From: Candidatus Eiseniibacteriota bacterium
Lineage (GTDB): Bacteria; Joyebacterota; Joyebacteria; Joyebacterales; Joyebacteraceae
NCBI GenBank assembly: GCA_030630395.1
Contig: DAOVNE010000012.1
Location: forward strand, 1 to 14,273
Direction of reading: 5' to 3'
Length of the DNA stretch: 14,273 nt
Position numbers and translations under genes: made by a program. Below, in pieces: positions 1-6,898 of this stretch (its first letter is position 1; every line of letters begins with the position of its first letter). The notes beneath the pieces are model-generated. The model saw only the letters and a program-made list of their open reading frames with translations. It had not been told where the DNA came from and searched no databases.

Positions 1-108
1 TCGTTTCTTGTTCTCTGGCACGCCTGTTCCTCTTCTACTCTTGCCGGTGAAGGTACTTGAACCTGCAAGTTCCTGTCCTGCGACCGTGCTCGATGACCCA
101 GAGACGCG

Positions 109-1482
109 TCATCTCCCGAGTTTCTTCACGGCCTGCCCCGCCGCCACAAGCACCGGGTCCCAGACAGGAGAGAAGGGTGGCGCGTAGCTCATGTCGATCG
201 CGGCCAGATCGGAGACGGTCATGCGCCCATAGATGGCAGTCGCGACCGTGTCGATCCGTTTCGCCGCACCCTCGGCGCCGATGATCTGCGCACCGAGCAG
301 GCGCCCAGTCTCCTTCTCAAAGATGATCTTGACGGTGATCGCGCCCCCGCCCGGGTACGCGTGCGAACGTGACCGCGCCCTGATCCTGGCCGAGTCGACT
401 AGAAGCCCAGTTTCTTCGGCGGCCGTCGTCGAGAGGCCGGTCTGCGCTGCGACGATGCCGAAGATCTTCGTGACGTTGGTTCCTGCGACACCGGCGAACT
501 TCCTGCTCCCACCGACCGCGTTCTCACCGGCTATCCGGCCCTGCTTGTTGGCCGTCGTCCCGAGCGGAATCCACGTCGGTCGCCCCGTCACCATGTGCAT
601 GGCCTCGGAGCAGTCGCCCGCGGCGAGAACCGAGGGCGCACTTGTGATCTGACGTGCATCGACGCGGATGGCGCCGCTCTCTCCGAGTTCGATCCCGCCA
701 CTCTCCGCGAGCGCCGTGTTCGGCCTCACCCCGGCGGACACGATGACCATCTCGGTCGGAAGGCGCTGCCCGGAGGCTACAACGTACCCGACGCTGTCAC
801 CCGCGCCCGTCTCGAAACCCTCGACCTTCGTCTCCGTACGGACCGTGACTCCCCTGTTCGTAAGTTCGCGGCTGACGATCTCGCTCATGTCGGGATCGTA
901 GTTCGAAAGCAGTGTCGGAAGAAGCTCGAGGACCGTGACCGTGATGCCTCGCTCGACCAGCGCCTCGGCCATCTCGAGTCCGATGTAGCCTCCGCCGAGA
1001 ACGGTGGCGTTCTTGACAGCGTGGTCCTCGATGAACTGTCTTATGGCATCACCGTCAGGGACGGTCCTCAGCACGAAGACACCCGGAAGCTCCATCCCGG
1101 AGAGCGGCGGGATCGTTGCCCGCGCTCCCGTACCGATCACGAGCGCGTCGAACTCAATCGTCTCCGTGCCGCCCGGGTGGTCATAGGTGACGGTCTTCGC
1201 TCTCGGATCGAGAGCAAGAGCGTTCGATTCGAGACGGACATCGATGTGCCGCTCGCGTCGGAAGAAGTCGGCGTCATAGACAATGAGATCCTCTCGCTTC
1301 TCGACTACTCCGGAGATGTAGTAAGGAAGCGAGCAGGCGCTGTACGAGACTATCCGGCCGCGCTCCAGCACGACTATTTCAATGTCGGACCTGAGCCTCC
1401 GCGCTCGGCTGGCCGCGCTCATGCCGGCGGCATCACCTCCGACGACCAGTAGTCGTCCTCCCTCTCTCATGGCTGGGGGCAC
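109..1482 (-). CDS. CoA-disulfide reductase / NADH oxidase-type flavoprotein
   Basis: Cytoplasmic FAD- and pyridine-nucleotide-dependent oxidoreductase of about 457 residues, close to the usual length of the Cdr/Nox family. An N-terminal FAD-binding motif (LLVVGGDAAG) is followed by SYSACSLPYY, whose single cysteine (about residue 50) matches the redox-active Cys of CoA-disulfide reductases and NADH oxidases. A second Rossmann motif (VLGGGYIGLE) binds NAD(P)H, and AAGDCSE is the distal FAD motif. The C-terminal dimerisation domain ends with SYAPPFSPVWDP, typical of this family. The family reduces CoA disulfide, polysulfide or oxygen with NAD(P)H; the substrate here cannot be told. I chose the GTG at 1482 because AGGAGG (1492-1497) lies 9 nt upstream. 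The ATG at 1491 touches that same AGGAGG, and the reading frame further upstream looks non-coding. It lies beyond a terminator-like hairpin, so it is probably transcribed separately. Confidence 0.88.
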   Translation of the reverse strand: MPPAMREGGRLLVVGGDAAGMSAASRARRLRSDIEIVVLERGRIVSYSACSLPYYISGVVEKREDLIVYDADFFRRERHIDVRLESNALALDPRAKTVTYDHPGGTETIEFDALVIGTGARATIPPLSGMELPGVFVLRTVPDGDAIRQFIEDHAVKNATVLGGGYIGLEMAEALVERGITVTVLELLPTLLSNYDPDMSEIVSRELTNRGVTVRTETKVEGFETGAGDSVGYVVASGQRLPTEMVIVSAGVRPNTALAESGGIELGESGAIRVDARQITSAPSVLAAGDCSEAMHMVTGRPTWIPLGTTANKQGRIAGENAVGGSRKFAGVAGTNVTKIFGIVAAQTGLSTTAAEETGLLVDSARIRARSRSHAYPGGGAITVKIIFEKETGRLLGAQIIGAEGAAKRIDTVATAIYGRMTVSDLAAIDMSYAPPFSPVWDPVLVAAGQAVKKLGR

Positions 1483-1491
1483 CTGTGTCAT

Positions 1492-1497
1492 CCTCCT
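1492..1497 (-). promoter_or_regulatory. Ribosome binding site deciding a GTG start
   Basis: A full AGGAGG on the minus strand. It directly abuts an ATG (1491) but sits 9 nt from an in-frame GTG (1482) and 21 nt from another in-frame ATG (1470). The normal spacing favours the GTG. Confidence 0.6.
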
Positions 1498-1524
1498 GTG
1501 ATGGTTGGAAATGTGCCAGGGAAA

Positions 1525-1552
1525 GGAACATCCGCCCATCGGCGGAACGTCC
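1525..1552. repeat. Direct repeat GGAAC(A/G)TCC upstream of the flavoprotein gene
   Basis: GGAACATCC at 1525-1533 and GGAACGTCC at 1544-1552 are spaced 19 bp start to start, about 45-70 bp upstream of the GTG start of the flavoprotein gene. The spacing would place two protein sites on roughly the same face of the helix. This is a candidate regulator site; I see no convincing sigma70 promoter next to it. Confidence 0.35.
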
Positions 1553-1652
1553 TCTCATCCATACAGAGCGGCACGTCGACCTACGCGTGCGGACCCGCGA
1601 ACTCTGTACATGATTAGCACACTGAAGGGCGCCTAGCAAGCGGGGTGACGAA

Positions 1653-1681
1653 GAGACGGGGCCCGGAAGGGGCCCCGTCTC
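1653..1681 (-). terminator. Strong GC-rich hairpin, probable terminator
   Basis: A perfect 12-bp stem (GAGACGGGGCCC and its complement) encloses a 5-nt loop, in the gap between the anti-sigma gene and the downstream flavoprotein gene, both on the minus strand. There is no clear U-run after the stem in either direction, so intrinsic termination is inferred from stem strength and position. Confidence 0.6.
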
Positions 1682-1745
1682 GTGTAGTGTCATTACGCAT
1701 CCTGGAGGTGCGTCGCTACGACCGCGACGACGCCTCAAAGGGCGT

Positions 1746-2009
1746 CTATTCCTTGGTGTCTATGCACGCTCGAATTGCATTCATGATCCCGCTGTGCACT
1801 TCCTGCGGCACCGCCTTGCATCGCGTTTCCCCGTAGTAGACGATGGTCTGCCGCAACGTCTTCACGACCGCCTGGCAGCGCTCACAGTCAATCATGTGCA
1901 CCTCGAACTTGGTGACAAGCGCGAGATCGAGTTCCCCATCATGATAGTCAGACAGGAGTTCGAGGAACTGCATACACTCTGTGCACTCTTTGTGATCATG
2001 CATACTCAT
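1746..2009 (-). CDS. ZAS-type zinc anti-sigma factor (zf-HC2)
   Basis: A small soluble protein of 87 residues with no membrane segment. Cys12-x25-His38-x3-Cys42-x2-Cys45 matches the zinc-binding pattern of the ZAS anti-sigma family, with the same spacing that I recall for the redox-sensing RsrA (C11, H37, C41, C44). A further Cys9 gives a CxxC pair at the N-terminus, and the SDYHDGEL segment is typical of zf-HC2 proteins. Such proteins bind and hold back an ECF sigma factor, and some release it on oxidation. The natural partner is the ECF sigma factor encoded at 4135-4734, with a peptidase gene in between. The gene follows the peptidase by 36 nt and is followed by the hairpin at 1653-1681. 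The start has AGGA 4 nt upstream; an ATG two codons later is possible. Confidence 0.82.
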   Translation of the reverse strand: MSMHDHKECTECMQFLELLSDYHDGELDLALVTKFEVHMIDCERCQAVVKTLRQTIVYYGETRCKAVPQEVHSGIMNAIRACIDTKE

Positions 2010-2045
2010 CTGTTCCTGTGAGCTGAAATCCGGGTGCCGGTTTCT

Positions 2046-4004
2046 CTACTCCTGCACCTCTTCGGGCACTTCCTCGACCGCGGTCTCTGAGCGCCCACCC
2101 AGGTGGTTCGCGAGGAACGCCTCAGCCTCACTGTAGAACCTGAGACGGTTCTCCGGTCTCGCGAAACCGTGTCCCTCATCCTCGAACAGGATGTAGTTGA
2201 CCTCGAGTCCCTTCTCCTCCATCGCGTGCACGATCTGCTCCGACTCGGCCTGCTTGACCCTCGGATCGTTGGCGCCCTGAGCAACAAGCATCGGGATCTT
2301 GATCTCGTCCACCTTGAACAGCGGCGATCTCGACATCAGGAAGTCGGCCTCAGTCTCCGGATTGCCGACGCGCTTGTACATGGACTGGATCATCGGGGCC
2401 CAGTACGGTGGGATCGTCTCGATGAATGTTATCAGGTTGCTCGGTCCCATCATCGGCACGGCGCAGCAGTAGAGATCCGGCGTGAAGGTAGCACCCGCGA
2501 GTGCTGCATATCCTCCGTACGATGCTCCGTAGATGGCGACACGCTCGGGGTCAGCGATCCCCTGGTCGATCGCCCAGTTGACTGCGTCAGTGAGGTCGTC
2601 CTGCATCTTGCCGCCCCACTCCTTGTCGCCGGCGTTCAGGAAGTCCTTGCCGTAGCCGGTGGATCCTCGGAAGTTCACCTGAAGGCAGACGTAGCCACGG
2701 TTGGCCAGCCACTGCGCCTCCGGATTGTATCCCCACTGGTCACGCGCCCACGGCCCGCCGTGAACGTTCAGGACCATCGGAAGGCCGGTGCGCCCCGCGC
2801 CCGGCGGATACGTGGCATAACCATGGATGGTAAGACCGTCGCGCGATGTGAACGAGACAGGCTCCATCAGAGCAAGCGTGTACTTCTCGAGGTCGTTCCT
2901 GTGATTGAAGAGGAACGTAGCTTCCTTGCTCTCGCGATCGAAACTGTAGTACGAGACCGGCCCATTGTCCTTGATGAAGGCGACGAGCCACGTGTTGTCC
3001 GCATCATCGCGGCTGTAGACACCCCAATCGCCGGTGTCGAGCTTCGCTATGGCCTCGAAGTCCGCGGCCACCGCATCGTTCAGCGGCGTCCACTCGACCC
3101 TCTCTCTCATGAAGGACACCGCTTCGATCTCGAACGTGTCCGGATTCATCATGACGTCCTCGACGTCGTACGCCTCATCCTCCGCTATCACCTCATACTC
3201 CCCGGTCGCGATCTCGTACTTGATGAGTCGGCCGGCGTTCACGTTCCGTGAGTCGATGAGGTAGACGGAGTTGCCGTCCTTCGTGAAGCCCAGGGGACCA
3301 CTCGTGTAGTTGTCCTCCATGCCCCACTGGATCAGCGACTGCCAGGAGCCGTCCTCGGTCTCCCTTATCAGAAGCTCGCTTCCACCGTCCGGAGTCGCGG
3401 CAATGGCCCCGCGCACCTTGAGATCGAAGTCGGTCATCCAACCGACGATGTTGCCCGGGTTGCGGGCGACTATCTCCATGTCGCCGGTCTCGAGGTCCAG
3501 GCGATACACGTCGTGCAATCTCGGATCCTGCTTGTTCATCGAGATGAGCATCGTGTTCGGATGGTGCTTGCTGTGGTCGACGATCCGAACCTGGATACCG
3601 TCGAACGGTGTAAAATCGACCGGCTCACCGGAGTCGAGGTCGACAGAGTAGAGGCGCCAGTTCTCGTCACCGTCCGTATCCTGAAGGAACATGATGTGGT
3701 TGCTGTCGTGATCCCAGAAGTAACGGTAGATGCCTCGGTGCTCGTCGCTCGTGACGGCGCGGTCGTCGTCTTCGCCGACGGTCCTGACCCAGACGTTCAG
3801 CACATCGTTCACTGGAGCAATGTAGGCAAGCTTCTCGCCGTCGGGCGAGATGCGGGCACGCATCTTCTCCGGGTTTCCGAAGAGCACTGAACGCGGGATA
3901 ATCTCAGACTGCATCGTCCCACATGACGAGAAGAGAACTGCACCTGCTGCAATCACCAGGAGCAGCACCGCCACTATCGCTCTTCTGCTTGTTCTCTTGT
4001 GCAT
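2046..4004 (-). CDS. S9 family prolyl oligopeptidase-like lipoprotein
   Basis: A serine peptidase of 652 residues, a normal size for the S9C acylaminoacyl-peptidase/dipeptidyl-peptidase-like group. The N-terminus has a basic stretch, a hydrophobic segment (about 9-25) and LFSSC with Cys28, a plausible lipobox, so the protein is probably exported and lipid-anchored. Residues about 40-370 look like a beta-propeller (RISPDGEKLAY and similar repeats). The C-terminal alpha/beta-hydrolase domain has an oxyanion-type NVHGGP, the nucleophile in GASYGG (Ser495), Asp580 in GANDPRV and His612 in GHGF. It would cleave short peptides outside the cytoplasm. The tail is acidic and Glu-rich. The start has GGAGG 4 nt upstream. 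It lies between an ECF sigma gene and its likely anti-sigma gene, and has its own promoter at 4109-4137. The exact substrate is unknown. Confidence 0.9.
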   Translation of the reverse strand: MHKRTSRRAIVAVLLLVIAAGAVLFSSCGTMQSEIIPRSVLFGNPEKMRARISPDGEKLAYIAPVNDVLNVWVRTVGEDDDRAVTSDEHRGIYRYFWDHDSNHIMFLQDTDGDENWRLYSVDLDSGEPVDFTPFDGIQVRIVDHSKHHPNTMLISMNKQDPRLHDVYRLDLETGDMEIVARNPGNIVGWMTDFDLKVRGAIAATPDGGSELLIRETEDGSWQSLIQWGMEDNYTSGPLGFTKDGNSVYLIDSRNVNAGRLIKYEIATGEYEVIAEDEAYDVEDVMMNPDTFEIEAVSFMRERVEWTPLNDAVAADFEAIAKLDTGDWGVYSRDDADNTWLVAFIKDNGPVSYYSFDRESKEATFLFNHRNDLEKYTLALMEPVSFTSRDGLTIHGYATYPPGAGRTGLPMVLNVHGGPWARDQWGYNPEAQWLANRGYVCLQVNFRGSTGYGKDFLNAGDKEWGGKMQDDLTDAVNWAIDQGIADPERVAIYGASYGGYAALAGATFTPDLYCCAVPMMGPSNLITFIETIPPYWAPMIQSMYKRVGNPETEADFLMSRSPLFKVDEIKIPMLVAQGANDPRVKQAESEQIVHAMEEKGLEVNYILFEDEGHGFARPENRLRFYSEAEAFLANHLGGRSETAVEEVPEEVQE

Positions 4005-4064
4005 CTATCCTCCGTAGTCCTTGTCCTGTGGCCCCGTCAGTGGTGCTTCCAATGGGCCTGCCTG

Positions 4065-4092
4065 TTTCGATTCAGAGTCAGAGATTTCGATT
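4065..4092. repeat. Tandem 9-bp direct repeat in peptidase leader
   Basis: TTTCGATTC occurs at 4065-4073 and 4084-4092 (GAATCGAAA on the coding strand), 19 bp start to start, in the presumed 5' leader of the peptidase gene just downstream of its promoter. It may be a regulator binding site or a leader RNA element. Confidence 0.35.
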
Positions 4093-4108
4093 CGGGAATA
4101 CGCTCCAC

Positions 4109-4137
4109 CACTATATATGTGCCGCATTCGGGTGTCA
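4109..4137 (-). promoter_or_regulatory. Sigma70-type promoter of the S9 peptidase gene
   Basis: On the minus strand, CTGACA (4132-4137, five of six consensus) and TATAGT (4109-4114, five of six) are separated by exactly 17 bp. The -35 box overlaps the stop codon of the ECF sigma gene. It would give a leader of about 100 nt before the peptidase start. Confidence 0.65.
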
Positions 4138-4734
4138 GGCCACGGCGCCCCCGGATGCGTAGTACTGAGCGAGCCTCTCGCGAAGGAACAGCCTGGCTCG
4201 ATGAAGGCGGGACTTCACGGCGGGGATACTCAGTCCAAGGATGTCAGCCGTTTCCTCGGTCGAGATCCCGTGCACGTCCCTGAGCACGAAGACGATACGA
4301 TTGTTTGCGGGAAGGGCGTTGATGTGCCGGGTCAGAACGCCGCCCAGCTCCTCGTTCATGACCGTCGAAGCCGGGTCGCTGGTCCAGTCCGCAACCTCAC
4401 GGGGAATCTCAGCCTCGCCGAGCTCGAGTGGCTGGTCGAGCGACACCGTATCGAGCTTCCTCTTCCGGATTCTCATGAGGCACGCGTTCGTAGCAATGCG
4501 GTAGATCCAGGTCGAGAACCTGGCTTCCTCACGGAAAGAGGGGAGCGCCTTGTAGGCTTTAACGAAAACTTCCTGAAGGCAGTCCTCGGCGTCCTCGGGG
4601 TTTCGGAGCATCTTGATGCAGAGGCCGTAGACATTCGCCTCGTGCCGCTCTACGAGCAGACCGAAGGCGTCATTGTCGCCGCCCCTTGCTCTGCTCACGA
4701 GCTCCGTATCGGTAGGATTTGTGTGTTCGACCAT
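4135..4734 (-). CDS. ECF RNA polymerase sigma factor (RpoE-like)
   Basis: A sigma factor of 199 residues, the standard ECF length. Region 2 carries the core-binding and -10 recognition segment (DAEDCLQEVFVKAYKAL, then FSTWIYRIATNACLMRIRKR). A variable linker follows. Region 4 has the helix-turn-helix ISTEETADILGLSIPAVKSR and LHRARLFLRERL, typical of -35 recognition. No extra C-terminal domain is present. It starts 27 nt after the end of the hydrogenase-protease-like gene, so it could be read from the hdr operon as well as from a promoter I cannot identify. The ZAS protein at 1746-2009 is its likely anti-sigma partner. The Shine-Dalgarno sequence is weak, so the start is less certain than the identity. 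Its target promoters are unknown. Confidence 0.9.
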   Translation of the reverse strand: MVEHTNPTDTELVSRARGGDNDAFGLLVERHEANVYGLCIKMLRNPEDAEDCLQEVFVKAYKALPSFREEARFSTWIYRIATNACLMRIRKRKLDTVSLDQPLELGEAEIPREVADWTSDPASTVMNEELGGVLTRHINALPANNRIVFVLRDVHGISTEETADILGLSIPAVKSRLHRARLFLRERLAQYYASGGAVA

Positions 4735-4761
4735 TCGACACCAGTCTGCGGAAGCGAGAGT

Positions 4762-5247
4762 CTAGATCCTGCTGCGCTCCGGCATCCTGTCACTGAATTC
4801 CTCGCGGACTATCTGCTCCACAAGTCTGGGGACAGCCTCGCGTGCCATCTCCAGCATCTCGGTGCTCCGCTCGGTGCCCGTCCCCACCTCTATGGCGTAG
4901 ACGGATATCTCCTGAGGCATTGTTGCACCATTAAGGCCCGGAATCTCTACTGTGGCCAGGTACTCGGTCCCGTACTCAGACTCCTGGGCGTTCACGAGCT
5001 CAAGATCCTCGAGTCCGAGTCTCCTGAGTTCACCGACGTCCCAGTCATCGCCCTGGACGCAGTCCACGACCACGACCTTCTTTTTGATGGTCCGGCGCCC
5101 ACCGAGATCTACACCGGAGGCCGGGGTCTCAATGATGTCGATACTAGGGTCCCTGAGTGTGGCATGAAGACTGCGGGCCACATCGAGCCCCATTCGCTCG
5201 TCGGCGAAACCCGGATCCCCGAGCCCTAGTATGAGCGTCTTAATCAT
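4762..5247 (-). CDS. Hydrogenase maturation protease-like protein (HybD/HycI fold)
   Basis: 161 residues, the normal size of the peptidases that trim the C-terminus of [NiFe]-hydrogenase large subunits after nickel insertion. The N-terminal ILGLGDPGFADERMG corresponds to the family's GxGN...DDGxG loop, and Glu17 aligns with the first nickel-sensing residue. Asp62 in KVVVVDCVQ matches the second (E. coli HybD Asp62). The third, a His near residue 93 in HybD, appears to be replaced: the segment NAQESEYG has Gln at the aligned place. The usual Asn of GxGN is Asp. Last gene of the hdr operon, 8 nt after the flavoprotein gene. No hydrogenase subunit is visible in the window, so it may process a distant hydrogenase or have a changed role. 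Confidence 0.75.
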   Translation of the reverse strand: MIKTLILGLGDPGFADERMGLDVARSLHATLRDPSIDIIETPASGVDLGGRRTIKKKVVVVDCVQGDDWDVGELRRLGLEDLELVNAQESEYGTEYLATVEIPGLNGATMPQEISVYAIEVGTGTERSTEMLEMAREAVPRLVEQIVREEFSDRMPERSRI

Positions 5248-5255
5248 CAGTCCAC

Positions 5256-6887
5256 CTACGCCAGAATGTCGACCTTGTTCTTCGCCTTCTCCGGCCTGCG
5301 GTATTCCGGCAGGAGTATAGGCGCCACACGGTTCCGTCCAACTCTCTTTGCCGTCAGTTCCTTGTGGAACTTCTTCAGATGCCCGAGCGTAAGCTTGCCC
5401 GGGCGTCTAATGCTTGCCGCCCGCTCTGCCGCAGCGGCTCCCGCGCGTTTTCCGAACACGACGACATCGAGAAGCGAGTTCCCCATGAGCCTGTTGCGAC
5501 CATGGACGCCGCCCCCCACTTCGCCCGACGCGTAGAGGTTCTTGACCGGTGTCTCTGTGTCCACCTTGATCTTGAGTCCACCGTTCTGATAGTGCTGCGT
5601 CGGGTAGATCAGGATCGGTGTCTTGCTCATGTCGATCCCGAAGCGCTGGTACTGGCGGTACATCGCCGGAAGCCGCTTCTTGATCGTCCCCGGGCCATGA
5701 ATATCCTCGATAATCGGCGTATCGAGCCACACGGCCGAGTACCCGGACGGAGTCTCGACGCCGTTCTTCCTCTCCGCGCACTCCCTGATGATCGCGGCTG
5801 CCTCGACGTCACGCGTCTCGAGTTCGTAGACGAACCTGTTGCCCTTCGCGTTCACGAGCTGACCACCCAGGCCCCGGACCTTCTCGGTGACGAGCTGACC
5901 CAGAAGCTGCTCTGGATAGGCGGCGCCGGTCGGGTGGTACTGGATGGTGTCCATAAAGACGAGAGGCACACCGGCACGATAGCCGAGCACAAGCCCGTCC
6001 GCCGTCGCACCGTAGTGATTGGTCGTCGGGAAGCTGTCAACGTGGAGGCGCCCGGCGCCACCTGTTGCCAGAATGACCGTCTTCGCCCGCGCGATGAGAT
6101 ACTCGCGGGTCTCCATATTATAGAGGACCGCTCCGGTGACCTTCTTTCCATCCGTCAGAAGCTCATATGCGGGCGAGAACTCTATGCACGGGATGTCCCT
6201 GTTCTGAACCTCGTCCTTCAGGGTCTTCATGATCTCGCCGCCGGTGTAGTCGCGCGCCGCGTGCATACGCATCCGCGACGTTCCACCACCGTGGATCGTG
6301 AGCATCGTCCCGTCTGGATCCTTATCGAACATCACGCCGAGTTTCTCGAGCCACGCGAGAACGTCCGGCGCATCTCCGACGAGAGCCTCCACGAGATCGG
6401 GGTCGTTGAAGTACCAGCCGCCCCCGATCACGTCCAGATAGTGAATGGCCGGAGAGTCGTTCGCCTTGGCGGCACCCTGGATCCCGCCCTGCGCCATGAC
6501 CGTGTTGGCGTCTCCAACCCTGAGCTTCGTGACGAGAAGCACGTCGGCGCCGGCGTCATGAGCTACGATCGCAGCAGCAGCACCCGCACCACCCCCACCC
6601 ACAATCAGCACATCCACGTCATAGTCGATTTTGGACACGTCGAACTTCGCCGGATCGATCATGCTGCGCGCCTCAAGAACGTCAGCGAATTCCTTCGGTG
6701 TCAGCGTGTTCTTCGAGGGACCGACCTTCAGCTTCCTGAAGATCCTCTTGATGTAGTCCGGGTGGTGACTCTCAAGAAGCCCGACCTTGCCGACGGCGTC
6801 GAGGAGAGGCATCTGCTGCTTCTGCCGTTCCTTGCGCGTCTTCTCGACGAGCTCCATCGACTTCTGCATGTCTGGTGTGTAGTACAC
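5256..6887 (-). CDS. Fumarate reductase/succinate dehydrogenase-like flavoprotein
   Basis: 543-residue flavoprotein of the FrdA/SdhA/NadB/TfrA superfamily. A charged N-terminal extension of about 88 residues without cysteines precedes the FAD motif VDVLIVGGGGAG. Active-site residues of fumarate reductases are kept: His318 (QYHPTG), Glu335 and Arg338 (VTEKVRGLGG), His432 (THE equivalent TQHYQNGG) and Arg466 (GRNRLMGNSLLD). The His that binds FAD covalently in FrdA/SdhA (SHTV) is Asn128 here (DANTVMAQGG), so FAD should be non-covalent, as in aspartate oxidase. Probable reaction: fumarate/succinate interconversion; another dicarboxylate or enoate is possible. GTG start at 6887 with AGGAGG 7 nt upstream. 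The Fe-S subunit gene lies 11 nt upstream. No membrane anchor subunit follows, suggesting a soluble complex. Confidence 0.88.
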   Translation of the reverse strand: MYYTPDMQKSMELVEKTRKERQKQQMPLLDAVGKVGLLESHHPDYIKRIFRKLKVGPSKNTLTPKEFADVLEARSMIDPAKFDVSKIDYDVDVLIVGGGGAGAAAAIVAHDAGADVLLVTKLRVGDANTVMAQGGIQGAAKANDSPAIHYLDVIGGGWYFNDPDLVEALVGDAPDVLAWLEKLGVMFDKDPDGTMLTIHGGGTSRMRMHAARDYTGGEIMKTLKDEVQNRDIPCIEFSPAYELLTDGKKVTGAVLYNMETREYLIARAKTVILATGGAGRLHVDSFPTTNHYGATADGLVLGYRAGVPLVFMDTIQYHPTGAAYPEQLLGQLVTEKVRGLGGQLVNAKGNRFVYELETRDVEAAAIIRECAERKNGVETPSGYSAVWLDTPIIEDIHGPGTIKKRLPAMYRQYQRFGIDMSKTPILIYPTQHYQNGGLKIKVDTETPVKNLYASGEVGGGVHGRNRLMGNSLLDVVVFGKRAGAAAAERAASIRRPGKLTLGHLKKFHKELTAKRVGRNRVAPILLPEYRRPEKAKNKVDILA

Positions 6888-6898
6888 CTCGCGCCCTC

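Noticed and set aside
55..70. Small hairpin ACTTG-AACCTG-CAAGT downstream of the first gene
   Set aside because: Only five contiguous paired bases and no U-run; too weak to call a terminator.
595..1452. Long open frame on the plus strand opposite the CoA-disulfide reductase-like gene
   Set aside because: It is antisense to a gene with clear family motifs, has no recognisable domain, and is rich in Arg, Asp and Val as expected of GC-rich shadow frames.
2103..3251. 382-codon plus-strand open frame opposite the S9 peptidase
   Set aside because: The peptidase reading has a full catalytic triad; the opposite frame has no motif.
4021..5229. 402-codon plus-strand open frame opposite the sigma and protease genes
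   Set aside because: It spans two well-supported minus-strand genes and shows no domain.
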